From: Lineus longissimus
Taxonomy: Eukaryota; Nemertea; Pilidiophora; Heteronemertea; Lineidae
Length of the DNA stretch: 64,000 nucleotides
NCBI RefSeq assembly: GCF_910592395.1
Contig: NC_088311.1
Coordinates: 6,514,501 to 6,578,500, forward strand
Direction: 5' to 3'
Shown: in pieces, positions 11,219 to 24,165 of the stretch
Layout of the letters: each line of letters opens with the position of its first letter
Numbering within the stretch: position 1 is the first letter of the stretch
Notes under the pieces: generated by a model
Databases searched by the model: none
What the model was told of the DNA's origin: nothing
Seen by the model: only the letters and a program-made list of their open reading frames with translations
Position numbers and translations under genes: made by a program

Positions 11219-13479
11219 ATCGGGACTAGGATTTCTTATACAAAATTGATTGATTAATTTGGTTGAAGTTCAAAGCTTACAAATCCCTTCACGTCAGATA
11301 TGTCAGTTTAACATCATGTCGTTATACTTTATCATGTCTGGTGGATTTCGTGGCATAACTCTATCATTGGTCATATAGTGCATATGTTACGAATGCCTGG
11401 GTTCGACCTGTTAGGTGCCTAGTACAAGGATAATGAAAAAAATAATACAGCTTTGCTTGAAACATTTAAAATTTTCCAAAGCAAGATCCAACTCTGAAAG
11501 GGCCCCCGCTTTAGCAAAATGTGTATGAATGTTTGGTATTCCTAGCGGTGCCATCTAGCTTGATAATGTAAACTATAAAGGACATTTAAGGCTATTGGGA
11601 TGGAAGACATGATCGTACATGGTGCAGCACAAAACATTAGAACATTGGAAGAAACCAAGAGTAAAACACCAAATTTTCACGATACACGCATAGATAAAGA
11701 TTTTCTATACTTACTAGCTACAAATCAGTCTCCTGACATAAAACAGACTAAGTGCATATTTTGATATCGCGCATTTATCGAGATGCTTGTCTGTTCAATA
11801 TTTTTCCGAATTCTTTGTAGGAGTCAGTTGCAAGTATAATGGCAAGTTTCTTAGAATCAGGAAAACTGGACAAGCCCGCTTCCTGTTCATTTTGTTAAGG
11901 TTCTTTTTTTGGCCCCTCCGTGTTGTCAGCCAGGATGAAATTTCTTAGAATAGCCAAAACAACAAACAAGAACCAAGAACCAAAGATGAAAATTTGGAAA
12001 AACGAGAAAAAAGTCTGTCTCCAACTGAGAGAAGGGGAATGGGTAAGCGGACAATTGGTATTCAGTCATCTGAGACGAACCAAGCGTCATTGCTCTTGTT
12101 CTCTATTGGTCTTCAGCAGATGGCAGTTGAAAAAGAGATTTTGGGCCTTTTGTCGGCCACGATAATCATCGGATACCAAAAAATAAAAATGTGCGTTATT
12201 GCCATTATAACTGACAAGAGTTTTTGGTGTCAAGTTTTCATGCTATGCTCTGCTTGACAAATCCCAATTGAAATAAGGATGACTCTCCTTGCTGTTGAAA
12301 TTAGTGTCTCAGTATGAAAAGCCAGTGAGTGAATTTCTTCCAAACACTTGGCGTTGGTGGAGTACACCAAGATTGAGCAGATTCGCCCAAAATATGCCAT
12401 CAAAGAAGCTATCTTTGGTCTTGGAGTGGCTTTTCATGAAAAGGGAGTTGTTTCATCTGAAATAGAACCAAAACGCACATGCATCAAGGACAGTAGTTCG
12501 GCGAGTATCTCGGTGCAAAGAAGGATGGAACGAAAACCTGTTTGGGAATTTGAGCAAGAACGGCACCACAGGGAGAACGTGGCATTAATTTCTTTGGCAA
12601 CACATTCAGATTGCATATCCCGCCGAATTCAATCAAATTATACCCAAAATACCCATGCAGGAATGTTATGAAATTTATTTGTGGAGGAATTTTATTTTGG
12701 GCAGGTAATAAAATAGTTGAGCAGTCAAAGGGCACATACTAATCTGGTGGTTCGCATTTCCTGTGCCATGAGGCAAAAGTTTTATTTTATCATTCGATAA
12801 ATCATCTGCATTTAACTCCTTTTGGAGGAATTGGTTGGAAATATCCATGGAAACGTTGGTTTCGGAAAACACCACGCTTATAATATTTGGATTCGGAAGC
12901 GGGAGCAAAGACAAGTTTAAGACTGGAGACGTATCCTGCCTTCAAAATATGCCATTGGAACAAGGGTTTGCAATACCTCCCACTTCACTGAACCCAGGAC
13001 CTTGGCCTACTGATTCACACGTCAGATGTTGGACTGTGGTGCCAAGTTCCCCAGCTCTAGTGTCTCCTGAGTCGGCGCTGAAAATCATAACATGTCTCAC
13101 TCAGTTCCCCTTTAGATTGTAGAAAGGACATAAAATGCACCATACCTCATTACAGAATAACTACACAGTAAAAGCAATGGCTTGTGGTAAGCACACAATT
13201 TGTCAATTTTTTGTCGAGAATATCACCAATTTCCCACCATAAAAGTGGATAAATAAAAGAAAATTAGCTTCCACTTCTGACTGTTACTCTGATGGTCATT
13301 TATTCAGCAAATGATAAACAATGTGGTGTTTACTGAATAATTCCGTTCATTTGGTTGTCATCATTTATCATACTTAATCTATACTTGTTTGTATCTGTAG
13401 GTAACCCTTTAGGCCTCTTTGGTGCCTGGTCAAACCATTTTTTCCATATTGGGATGAGAAATTTAGAAATTCATGATGA

Positions 13480-13600
13480 GCCGTGAACTGATCCTATTGC
13501 ACCAAAAGTCCGATATCATAAACAGCGCGGTGCTCCGTGAACTTATCGATATGTCCCATATTTTGGACATGGAGATGGGCCGTGAACTGATCCATATGTA
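13480..13600 (+). repeat. Short imperfect repeats around ccgtgaactgatcc
   Basis: The word gccgtgaactgatcc occurs near 13482 and 13581, with a related ctccgtgaacttatcg between them. A small local duplication with no coding content. Confidence 0.45.
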
Positions 13601-14753
13601 TCAGCATCCAATATAATAATACCACCACTTAGACAATGTTCCCAAACAAACGACCCATTAGAACTGGTATACGTGGTAATTATAGTGTGGACTGTCCTCA
13701 TAATTGGTTGATAACGTGTACATGGGACTTACTGGTATTTGACAAACACTGAAAAGGATGTTTTAATTATTAATGGAGGCAGTAAGTATATGGGGGTCTT
13801 TGAGGAAATAATTCCATTTCCAAATTATTTCCTTGCCAAAATCATGCAACTTCCATCGATATACATGTATTTGACATTTAGGAGATCATCATGCCTGGTA
13901 TAACTTGATGGGTAATATAGGTGACATGAATGAATTTCATATATTTTTCATATATTCTGAGATAATGTCCCAGTAGGCACAGTAGACCCCAGCCATTCTA
14001 ACCATATTTTCAAAGTTCATGCAGGCAGATGGATACACATCCATAGCCTGGATATGGGTGGTTTGAATTTTTTCAAATACTCCAATTAGTTCATACTGTG
14101 CACCCAAATTGCTTGGCCACATGATACAAATTGGTCATTAGTTATTGTTTGTTTTTCTCTGCTTTTAACTGGCACAAGTAGCTCCTGTGATGCATTTGAT
14201 GTGGCTGTATGCGATGTGATCAAACTGCCTTTTTCAGATTTGAGAAGTATGGTAGTATTATATGGGCTGTAAGTGCTGCATCCTCTCACATCAGGTCTTT
14301 GTGTGAGTCTATTCACTTTGTGTGAGTATATTTGAGAAACAATCAAAGGGTCTGCTATTGGACGTTTGAGTGGTGCAGTGCCACTGGTATTCGAAATAAC
14401 ACAAGCGCCTGTCACCGCTGAGGATGAAGGTTTGACTCCTGACAGTTCACATCTACATGTGGTCGAGAGTGCAACTCTCTCAACAGCGTAGGTTTCCAGT
14501 GAGCTCTCTGGTTTGCTCCTATATCTTAAATCGCCAATACATGTATGAACCTGGAGTGACTCCATTTTGAACAAGGCGCATACCATGTTTTATCGAACCC
14601 ACTATCATCCTGACGTAACCAGTGATTTTCAATATAGGGGCCTACTCCCCTACTCCCCTACTCTCCTCTCGATATTTTTGTAAACGAGGTAGGAGTATAG
14701 CAAAAACCTGATCTCAGGATGGCCCGCTATAGGCATAATGTCTAGTTTACATC

Positions 14754-14875
14754 ATGGGTGATATGAATAAAGACTAGCAAATGCTTTTATCTAAAACTCC
14801 ATGTACATTTACACTAGGCCTTCCTGCACAAAACCGGAGTAAAAGCATTTGCTAGTCTTTATTCATATCACCCAT
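14754..14875. repeat. Hairpin with 36-bp perfect arms and 50-bp loop
   Basis: The left arm 14754-14789 begins atgggtgatatgaataaaga. The right arm 14840-14875 is its exact reverse complement. Intervening DNA is 14790-14839. With no mismatch in 36 bp, the structure is recent or under selection. It could be a tiny foldback element, an inverted duplication or a hairpin RNA precursor. I see no clear target-site duplication. Confidence 0.85.
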
Positions 14876-16766
14876 TGGAACATAAACATTTTTTAATTTG
14901 ATTGATAATGAAAACGCTGGCTTATTTGGTTGGAACAAGCAGCAAGCTCAAATTCATTAAATTGGGAGGCCGATACGTAATTGATAAGACGGCGATCTGG
15001 TCTTATATATACAAAGTATAACCAACGTAATACAGTAGACCTATTGTCTCTCTTGCGACGGAAAAGAAGAAGGAAAAGCTTGAAATTTATTTTTCGGATT
15101 ACAAATTTTGGGCCGTATCCTGCTGGTATTATTATATAACCAGTGTGATAGCAGCAATGAAAAAGCCACATTACAAAGCCTAATTCTAACAAAATTAAGG
15201 CATTACTGCTGACCCGACAAATCATGTCATTTTCAATAATTACATTTATGGTGATACAGGCAAAATCTTAATTTTTGCATAATTTGCACAACAGGCATAA
15301 ATCATTCATAACTCTTTGTTTGCAGTTCCTTTGTTGCTATTGTCCAGACTTTTGTCTCGAGTGTCTGCGATGACTCATTCTGTTGCTGAAGCAGAGCTTT
15401 TGACAAAAAGACATTTTTTTCCAAAACGTTCAGACTCTCCTGCTGCCTGACGGGTAGTCGCTCCTTTTGTCCATCGCACGGATGGCTGGTTTGGCGGAAT
15501 TTCCAGGTATTGTGGGATATTGCGGGTCATGAATAGCCCTTCAAATTCGGCAGATCCCTTGAATAGGTCCCTTTACCTCCAGATGCACTTTGCCCCCAGA
15601 GAGGCTCCACATGGGAGGAGGAGGGCCGTTGGTTTATCATGCACAAAATCCTCACGGTGTTATGAGTTTTTAAAAAGAAAGACACTTTATGTGAAAACAT
15701 GTGAAAGTACCCTTTGATTTGTACTTTTAAAAAATGGTAGAGCTTGAAATATGTAATTTCTTTAACCAGTCTGTCAGTATATTCTGTAGAATTAATGAGG
15801 AATTTCAGTGAGATTAGTAGCTCAAATTCACTGATTAACAACAACTAACCAATCAATTATTTGGACAGGTGATCCTTGCTGTTTGCTAGACATTGATTAA
15901 AGTGCTAATTACAGCCTAATAAATGGACAGGATTAATTAGACTTGTCCCCGTTAGGTGGATTACTGAATGCTTTGTTCACACCTGATCAGGACATATAGG
16001 CACAACCATGGCAAATAAACAGAAACAAAGACACAAGCGCTCATATAATGCGGACAGTAGTGAAAATGAAACTTTTATTTACTAGCAAAAGTATAATGTA
16101 ACCAGGTTCGCCATAGGAACGATAGAGGCCCAAGTCCGAGTGCCTTTTAATAGAATCTTAGAATAACCAGACTATTATTCTGATAGAATGGTTTCCCTAG
16201 GACTGGGTAAGCATGTGTTGATTATACAGGTCTGGTTATTGCATTATTCCAAATAACCAGGATATCGAATTCTTGAAACGCACTGAATAATCATATTGAC
16301 CCGCAATGTTTTGAAATCGCTAAATCACTCTATAGTGGTGACGCAAACGCATGGGAGAAATATTAACGAAGTGCCCCTCATGCCCCTCATTACCCACTGC
16401 TATAGTAGGTCACACTATGCTCTATGTGTAGCGCGCGTAGAACAGGCCAGATGGGAACTTGGCCAACTTATGATTACACGATCATTTAGGGAGCAAAAAC
16501 ATATCCTGGAACAATTTTATACCAATTTAATGCAGTGGTGAGTCAGTTGAACAGGTATACACTCTTAGGAAATAGTCAAATTTTCATGGATTAGCTCTGC
16601 ATTTCAGGAATATGACTTGGAAAGTTTTTCCGTCGGTGAGTGTAGTGTATTGAGAGTCTTTTGTGTGTGAAGCATAGCAATGCTTTGTGTGTGTATTCCA
16701 ATGACTGTGTGTAATGGGTTCACTTACGATTTATATAGTATAGCCTACGCGCGTAGTACACACTGA
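14876..16766. other. No supported gene
   Basis: Contains only short open frames and a cluster of small inverted motifs around aataaccagac (16160-16260). No family or RNA gene recognised. Confidence 0.4.
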
Positions 16767-16951
16767 CAGTAGAATCTCTCTATTAAGAGCACCCTTGGGA
16801 CTGACAATTTCTGTCCTTAATACGAGAGAGGTGTCCTGATTGGAGAGGTCAAATTGAATGGAAACAACCAATTTGGACCAAAGCAAGTGGCCTTAATAGA
16901 GAGGTTGTTCTTACTAGACTAGAGAGGTGTCCACTGAGGGAGGTCCCACTG
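16767..16951. mobile_element. Miniature inverted-repeat element, CAGTRGAACCTC family, diverged copy
   Basis: The left end CAGTAGAATCTCTCTATTAA and the right end, reading cagtgggacctccctcagtg on the opposite strand, form terminal inverted repeats. The interior shares acccttgggactgacaa and gagaggtcaaattgaatgga with the cleaner copy at 29322-29470. The flanking bases are no longer a matching TA pair, so this copy is older or damaged. The family resembles non-autonomous Tc1/mariner-pogo-type elements. Confidence 0.75.
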
Positions 16952-17169
16952 TCTACTATTGAGTTTTTTAAATTTGATTATTACATCAAATTAACTGTAG
17001 GCAAGAATTTTACAGCCCTATGGCGGGCATGCCGAAGTTTATGCGGTAGGCCTAAATGAGGGTGATAATTTGGCCTGGGCCCACCTACATTTACCCGACA
17101 ATAGATACCCTACAAATACCTTGCAGTAACCTCCCTAGCCAAGGCACGGCAAGGGTTAATTTTTAGGCC

Positions 17170-17206
17170 GGGTCGGGGGTGGGGGGGGGGGTTGGGATAA
17201 AGGGGG
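17170..17206 (+). other. G-tract with strong G-quadruplex potential
   Basis: Five or more runs of at least three G, including an uninterrupted run of about eleven, within 37 bp on the plus strand. Confidence 0.7.
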
Positions 17207-17850
17207 TTCGTGTCGTGTACTTGAGCATGATTTTTTGGTCCTGCAGCCCTTTCCCTTGGTTGCTATATTATTATGCGAACAGCTCTTCATGACTTATGGA
17301 TTATGACGTTAGTTTACTTGGTTGAGTCAGGCAGTGTGACTGGCCATTGTTTGCATTATCCAATTCCTAATATTTTTGCTATAAAACTGAATAATTTATC
17401 ATGGGTTTACGTAATTCTTTTGTTATCTCAAGTATACACTGTAACCTAAGTGAATAATAAATGATTCTGGGTCTCTACGGAATCACAATCATTATAGCGA
17501 TAATCGGCAAGATTGAAGATTATCTCTCGACCAATTTCTAAAATTGAAGTAGTGATAATTGCTGATGTCCCAAAGGTCAAAATGACTAAAATTGAGAGCA
17601 TCAAAAAACGACCAAAATCACTGTCCCTAGTGTAAGCCACAAATATGACCAATTTAAAATGTGTGTACTAACAGTAGTAAAAGCATTTTTGGTGAGAGTA
17701 AGAACATAAAGAAACAAACCACTAATTATCTTTCACTGTCACAGATTATGGATGAGAAAAAAGACGATTTTTAAGAAGCCATGCACCAACAGCTTTAGAG
17801 CCATCAATTCCCTTGTTTTCCCATAGACATGATAGATGGCAACACCCTTG

Positions 17851-18060
17851 TTAATGGATGGTTTCAGCTTCAGCATCCAGTGCATTATTGACTTGATTTG
17901 ATAATAATTTTGACATGCTCCCTTCTAAGTCAATGTTGAACATATTAAGGTCAACAATTATTAATAATTTCCTTCCCGGACATGCCATTGTACTTGTCTT
18001 CACAGATCTCTGTCTGTCCCAGTCTCTCGTATCCGATATCCAGCACCCTCTTTGTTGCAA
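17851..18060 (-). CDS. Unrecognised minus-strand frame, possible exon
   Basis: The last 40 residues (from GRKLLIIVDLNMF to DAEAETIH, then stop) have a coding-like composition. The frame begins at a TTG codon, so a real start or acceptor would have to lie inside it. It lies 230 bp downstream, on the same strand, of the 18293-18652 frame, and the two could be neighbouring parts of one decayed or spliced gene. No family is recognised and a chance frame of this length is quite possible. Confidence 0.2.
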   Translation of the reverse strand: MQQRGCWISDTRDWDRQRSVKTSTMACPGRKLLIIVDLNMFNIDLEGSMSKLLSNQVNNALDAEAETIH

Positions 18061-18121
18061 GTTATATTATTATCCCATAGATGGCCACACTTGAGTTCCA
18101 GCATCCTGCCGACGTATAACA

Positions 18122-18200
18122 TACTTTCACGATCAATGTGAATAATTTAATCGTACCGGTACTACATACCACTAAAATTATCACATTGATCTTGAAAGTC
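18122..18200. repeat. Imperfect hairpin, about 29-bp arms
   Basis: The left arm 18122-18150 (tactttcacgatcaatgtga...) pairs with the right arm 18172-18200, with one mismatch and one inserted base. The loop of about 21 bp contains the palindrome gtaccggtac. Probably a small foldback element remnant. Confidence 0.6.
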
Positions 18201-18292
18201 GTTTACATTCTGTGAGAATGAGAATACCGGGTACTGGTATGTCGATTTTGGTACAACACTGTCATAATCGGTTCAGAATAGTTGTGGGGCCT

Positions 18293-18652
18293 TCACTGCT
18301 TCTTTCCTCTGCCTGCTGCATCAGGTCCATTGATCAGTTGTGTTGAGATCTGATAGATGGCACTGCTAATGTTAATTTCACCATCTAGCCTGAGAGTTAC
18401 AGTGTGTGGTTTGCCAGTTCTGATGTGCTGAAGAAATTGAAGGCGAGGGGGGTTGACCTGCTTGGTGGAAGGAATGGCATTGCCATCAAAGTACCGTGGA
18501 GATTTCTTAGTTGGAATTTTTTTAAAGAGAGTTTCTAAATCAATGTTTTTTTCAAATTCATCCTGGAACCATGTCCAAGGCTTCAATTTGATTAGTTTAC
18601 AGAAACTAAATTTGTAGAAGGAATTTATCATTATTCGTTTTCTTTTGGTCAT
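18293..18652 (-). CDS. Unrecognised 119-residue frame with coding-like composition
   Basis: The frame starts at ATG, with an in-frame stop 27 bp upstream, and ends at TGA. Residues about 24-55 (KPWTWFQDEF... to SPRYFDG) and 66-119 (PPRLQFLQHIRTGKPHT... to GPDAAGRGKKQ) have a globular, protein-like composition. The first 20 residues are Lys/Phe-rich and could be non-coding, which would fit an exon beginning at an internal acceptor. I recognise no domain. Similar frames arise by chance in A+T-rich DNA, so this is only a candidate. Confidence 0.35.
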   Translation of the reverse strand: MTKRKRIMINSFYKFSFCKLIKLKPWTWFQDEFEKNIDLETLFKKIPTKKSPRYFDGNAIPSTKQVNPPRLQFLQHIRTGKPHTVTLRLDGEINISSAIYQISTQLINGPDAAGRGKKQ

Positions 18653-21600
18653 GCCTTCAGTTTGTATCCTTGGAGGTCAGTGGCGTAGTTCTCCCCAGGG
18701 ATATGGGCTCAACCCAATAAAGGGAAAAATAAAAGTCGGCTCTGTGCAAACTAAGTCAAGGTCATTCGCTTGGCATGTCTGTATCTGGGGACCAATTGGT
18801 CAAATATCACTTAACACTTCAGCACTGGTCAAATTTGCCCTTCACAGGCAACGCTCAGGTGAGCTTGACATAAAATAAATCTACTCTTGGGCGAAGTTGA
18901 TGATTTCGTCCCTTGACGATATTATTAGCATATATATTGGTGTTGTGTAGTCCGGCATGTTCATATTGATTTACTCTTCAAGAAATTGACAGGGTACATT
19001 CTCAACAAATCTCCAGTAATCGCATCTGATAGGTTGCTCTCAGTTTTAGTTTCATGGCAAACTTCTGTTATGAGACCAAAATAAAGGTTTCGTTTCCTGT
19101 CCCTGCCTGAAAAAAATTGAGTTTCGGTCGGACTCTCAGAATCAACATGACCAACAGAAGGTACACCGGTTTGGGAGTCGATGGAATGTCCATTTCCTCA
19201 TCCTCCTCATAGCTGGTCTTTGGACTGTACCTGAAATACTTTCAATTTCATAGAAAGATGGAGTGTTTGTTACTTAAATGTTAGGAACGATTACAATTAA
19301 GGCCACCTCTGAGACTGGCAGGAAGGATGCCATTTCCTTGACTTTCACCAAACTCTATTTCACCATTAGAACTGATTAGAAGCTGATGTGAGTGGCAGAT
19401 TTGACCTCTGAGAAGTCAAGGTCAGTGTCAGCGAATGTTGATCACATTGATTGATTGACAAGTATATTTGCCAATTAATCCTCCTCATTGTCATCAGACA
19501 GGCCATTTACATCAGGTAATTACTCGGTTTATTCGGCTCTGGCCGTAGATTGGCCGCCAGAATATTCATGACTTGAAACCATAATCGATATCGATGCAGA
19601 GCATCATGTCTGTTCCATTCAGTTTCCTATGATATCATTGACTGAAATAGAAATAAATTTGTGGTGTTTTAAAAATGGTCCGTTCTTACTTTTAGGTACA
19701 TGTATCACCCCAAGTTAGGAAACAAGTCTGGTCAACTTTTGCTTAAAATAGTCTGATTAGTTATCAATACTCCACCACAGGAAGCTGTAAGTGTAAACCT
19801 TGAACATGTTATTGTTGAAGTTTTTGCGAAAGTTTTAAATTCGCTGATAGTGATATGCTGTCAGACATGTCAGAGTTATTTAAAATTCTTGCCTGAACTT
19901 TTCGTTATGACAATGACATTGTGGTCCCCAGTTCGGTGCTGGTCAGTACCCAACCCAGCACACTCTAAATACTCGCCTCATCCAATTTAAGTGATGATTT
20001 AGCGTAGCAAATGGCCACAGCGTTAACTGCATTCGTAGCAGATTGAAGGCTCTAAATATTGGTGATATTCCTGGGAAATTATCTATCCGATGGCGTAAAT
20101 TTCCCAAAGGTATCATTGCTTATCATGACCGCTGTTGTTAGCACTACTTTAGGGTGGAATTACGATGTGGGATATGGAGTCTTCTGGGTGATGGAACATT
20201 ATGAGCTCTTCTTCACTTGGCCAAAACAGCTTCCTTTGGAGACTGTGGTCAACGGTTGATCTTGTTGAACTCGGTCATTCAGCAGAAGGTGACCTTTCAC
20301 ATCGAGATGACTTTGTGACTCTCCTGGTCCCCCACCCCATTGCTAGGCCTGTGGTTGTCGACAGTACATCTATGCAGTATGTTTTCTGCTTGTGTATCCA
20401 GGCCAAGTGGTAGGTCTGTAAAAAACCTTTAGACAGTTCCTTTTACATGAGTACATATAAGTAAGCCAAAGCAAATATGCCCATGGAGAACTATACTCGT
20501 GACCTGTGCTTAACTGTGCCCTATTTTCTTTATTCTTTGTTGCCTAAAAAGCCATGCTTTTGAAAAGTGACATGATTGGAGTGACATTAGGTGATCAGAT
20601 GTCAGGATATGAAATTTGAAGCACAGGCCTATAGGCTTTACAACGTCAACTGAGACAACCAATCTTTCCCTGTACCCCATGAGAGTCGATTCATATCAGT
20701 TAGATTTTGTCCCCAACTGTGACAGTGAATGGAAAAATAAACATCCGATTGATAGACGAGAGAAAGTAAACACCGACACTAATTTTCTTGTTTCTGTTGG
20801 TAGAAGTGGTGTTCCATGTTCTGGTAAATTTTAAAAATGTTGTCCTGAAATAACCTGTCTGCATCAGTATTTCCTGTATTATCATTTGGACCATCCGTTT
20901 TATAGGCAATAGTTGATATCCATTTTGGCAATGGCCTGAACCATGCAGTTCCTTGGATGAACTGGAATGTTTCGTGCTTGGGGCATTGAAACGTTGATCT
21001 GTCGTGGGGAGGTATTGCGGTTAATGTACTAGTGTCATGACTGCTGTAATTCAAGGGTACGAACACCGAAAACCATGTCAGTCTGGTGAGGCACCACTGA
21101 GCATTCTGAGCTGGGAAGTGGACAATGGTTCATAGGCCAATGTAGCAGACTCCAGTGTGCAAAAGTGATTAGCACGCATTAACTCCACCGCATGAACTTC
21201 GCTGCTGTTCATCCATCCTGCAGCCGTTTGTTGAAGTTTGTGGTCTGGTAACTTGATCTCAGGTCAGTCGGCTGTTGTACCTGAAAATAGGTCACACAGT
21301 AGTCGTGCACAAACCGCTTTACCTCACATACTCATCATCATGGAGTAGCGTTATCCTCTTGGAACAAAGAAACTGGAGGGAATTGTCAGGTTCGTTGCTA
21401 TGTGCTGCGTTTTGATTTGATGGTTTGCAAAAGCTATGTTTCGTGACCATGTTGTAGGCCTCCTGGAAATGCCTGGGAGTCCTGCAACTCACACTCTGCC
21501 TTTTCTTGCTGTGAAACTGTGCAGGCTATGTGATTCATGGCGACCTGTAACCTTGACTAATTGTGGTATTCCAGAGTTTTAAAGAGAGCAGAGACAATCT

Positions 21601-24069
21601 TTCTATGTTTCAAATACACGTTTCCAATGTGTTGGCTGGAAAAAGCAACTTTCAATTGTTCATGCTTGTTTGTCCTTGCAGTGGTGCAGGTTTTTGGCCA
21701 AGATGTTCATCGTGTCTCACATTTTTCATTGCAGGCATCTTCATAATACTTCCAACGCACATAAGGGTCAAAATGTATCTCTGACCCATTAACCACCAAG
21801 CAAAAAAAACAAAGAAGTGAGTATGTTTTCTTGTTCTAACAATCCCACCGAATTCAAGAGTAGTTTTTACCGGTAATCACTTTTGTGGCAGTATTCAATG
21901 CCAAAGCCCAGAATCTGTTACCACTACCAGTATTTGATGCACGTGTTTGTTGTTTGTTGTCGACACTATTATTCATGTTATTTTGAAAAATGTTGCACCC
22001 AGATGAGATTACAACAGGTTCTGTCAAGTAGTGGCCTGTCATTAGACACATCTCTTGATTATAGACAAAGTAATCTTTTCTCCATTTATTTCCATAACTC
22101 ACTTTAATTGACAAACACTCCCTTTGATTGACCAATGCTTCCATACCCCACTAGCAGTTATTACTGAAAAGGCGTCAGTCTGTTATCGGATAACCCTATG
22201 ATATAAGAATTTTAGTAATTGATTTTCAATGATTTGCACGTTTTTCACGAGCCTTGTTTATATTTTGAAGCCATGACTATTGATGTAGGATGTTTATTTT
22301 CGATATATTGAATGATATTTGTTAGACAGTGGGTGTGGAATTGTTCCTCATTAGGCTACCATTGTCATGCTAGGTTAATTTCTAAATATCAAACCTGAAT
22401 AAAAAAATCCGAGGTGGTATAGGATTAGGAAGGATAGGTTCTCTTCATGATGAAAGAACGCAACGTCAAAGAATTTTAAACTAAATTAAATTAAAAAAAT
22501 TACTAGAATATATATGTATTTGAAGCAAAATGGCAATATATCTTGATTGAATTTGAATTGTTCCCAAAGGTATTTCAGTATCTCTGCTGTGAATATACAG
22601 TAAGGGTATGAAATAGGAACTGTGCGTTTATACAAAAATGTTTACACTTCATTAGAAATAACCTTAGTGTAGACATAACAGTATTGTGTTTACCAACTTT
22701 GGTATTTGTAAATTCCTTTCACCACAAAGAAATTCCTTTCATTTGCACAACGCTTGCCTACTCCATTGGGCCTATTCAATTAGTATTTCACTGAATGAGG
22801 CCCTTCTCATTGCCAGTGGGTGGTGATTACTTAGCGATAAGTGAACAAGTTTATATACCCTTAGTGGGAGGGGATTGTGCTGGTAAGGAATTGTTTGACA
22901 TGTTTGGTCATGCAACAATTGAAAGGATTTTCAACATGTCACCAAAGGCACAGATTTCATATTAGCTTTACTTCCTCCTACTAGTTTTCGAAAACACTGC
23001 GTCTATTTCAGACCATTGTCATTGCCATGTAAGTTTTAAGATCGACAACAGCATACCCTTGCCTGGTATGCAAGATGAAGAAATCATGAAAAATATATGA
23101 AAAAGGTGAAAAAATCCTAAAAGTACATCATGACCTATAGAGCATAGGCTTATTTCAATGTCCTTGTCAGTTGTCTCAAGCTAGCCCTCCCTTGAAATTC
23201 TTTGGAGGCCTTATCCGTGAGACTCATCTTATTCTACACCTGGGGTCAGAGTTCTTTGATCCTCCTCAAAGAAACCACTCATGCAATATCTAAATATTTT
23301 CAATATAAAAGTTAAGTAGGCCTATACATGAAAACAGGTTTAAGTGTTTTGACTCATTGAACACCCCACTATCCGTCCTTTTCAAGATAGAATGCCTCTT
23401 AATACTTGCTGGGGTTGGTAACCATGTTGTTTCTATTCAGTATTTCTTGTATTTTGATTTGGGAAATAGTGTGAGGCTATTAACACGTGATATGGCATGC
23501 TCAACTTTCAAAAGAGATCGGAAGTGTTCTGTGACTAACCGAGGAGCTTCACAATCCGGAAAGATTGAACAATGTGATTGCTCAAGGCAGTTTTCTGTAA
23601 TTGAAATAACTAATTGGTAATCGTCAAGCAAAGTCTGCCGTAATTTGGCAAACCAGATGGCAGTAATTGCTCTTTGAAGAGCAGACACCATATCGAAGTA
23701 TTTTCGCTTTGCAAGATTCCTTGGCTGATCTTTAAAGAATTAGAAAACTTATTGAAAGAAAGGCTTTGTCTCCTAAAAAAAGCTTGACAAACTTTGCCCC
23801 GTCTTGACGCAGTGCATAATCATTTTAAAGTGAAGTCCATTCGAAAATTACTAAGAACATACTCAAATAGAATTGTCTGAAAAGGCAGAACCATTTCAAA
23901 CTTCACACGAGGGGCTCATTTGATTTGAAACTTGGTGCTTTTAATTTCCTTGAGGACTTGATCCTGTGAAAGCTTTGAGGAGGAGAACATTAGCTTTGGG
24001 AAGAGTGTCAGTCTAATCAGTGGTACAGACCTATAATACTTGAATTAAACTGGGGATGCCGACCCTGTG
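18653..24069. other. No supported gene
   Basis: Only unremarkable open frames on both strands (for example 20779-21066 minus). No repeat family, RNA gene or splice-flanked exon that I can support. Confidence 0.35.
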
Positions 24070-24165
24070 CAATGGAGAGTGGGTAGAGACACGTAGGGAA
24101 ACCTAGATGGAGAGTGGGGTAGGGACAGGAAGCGAAAACCTAGACAAAAAGGAGGTAGGGTAGAG
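24070..24165 (+). repeat. Short degenerate tandem repeat, three copies
   Basis: Purine-rich units containing atggagagtgggtagagac and aaacctaga recur about every 45 bp. Confidence 0.55.

Larger units (their letters stand above)
8088..13936. other. Gene-poor stretch without a supported gene
   Basis: Open frames at 9487-9921 (plus, TTG start) and 12348-12671 (plus, GTG start) show no recognisable motif. The latter has a reasonably coding-like composition but no splice context. A possible reverse transcriptase remnant is listed at 10976-11218. Small repeats lie at 8884-8938 and 13480-13600. Confidence 0.35.

Noticed and set aside
11390-11430. gggttcgacc word resembling a tRNA B box
   Set aside because: No A box at the right spacing and no cloverleaf pairing; not a tRNA or tRNA-derived SINE.
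12348-12671. 107-codon plus-strand open frame with fairly coding-like composition
   Set aside because: GTG start, no splice sites in phase and no family; not strong enough to call.
14086-14586. 166-codon minus-strand open frame
   Set aside because: No motif or splice context. About one frame of this length is expected by chance in 64 kb of this composition.
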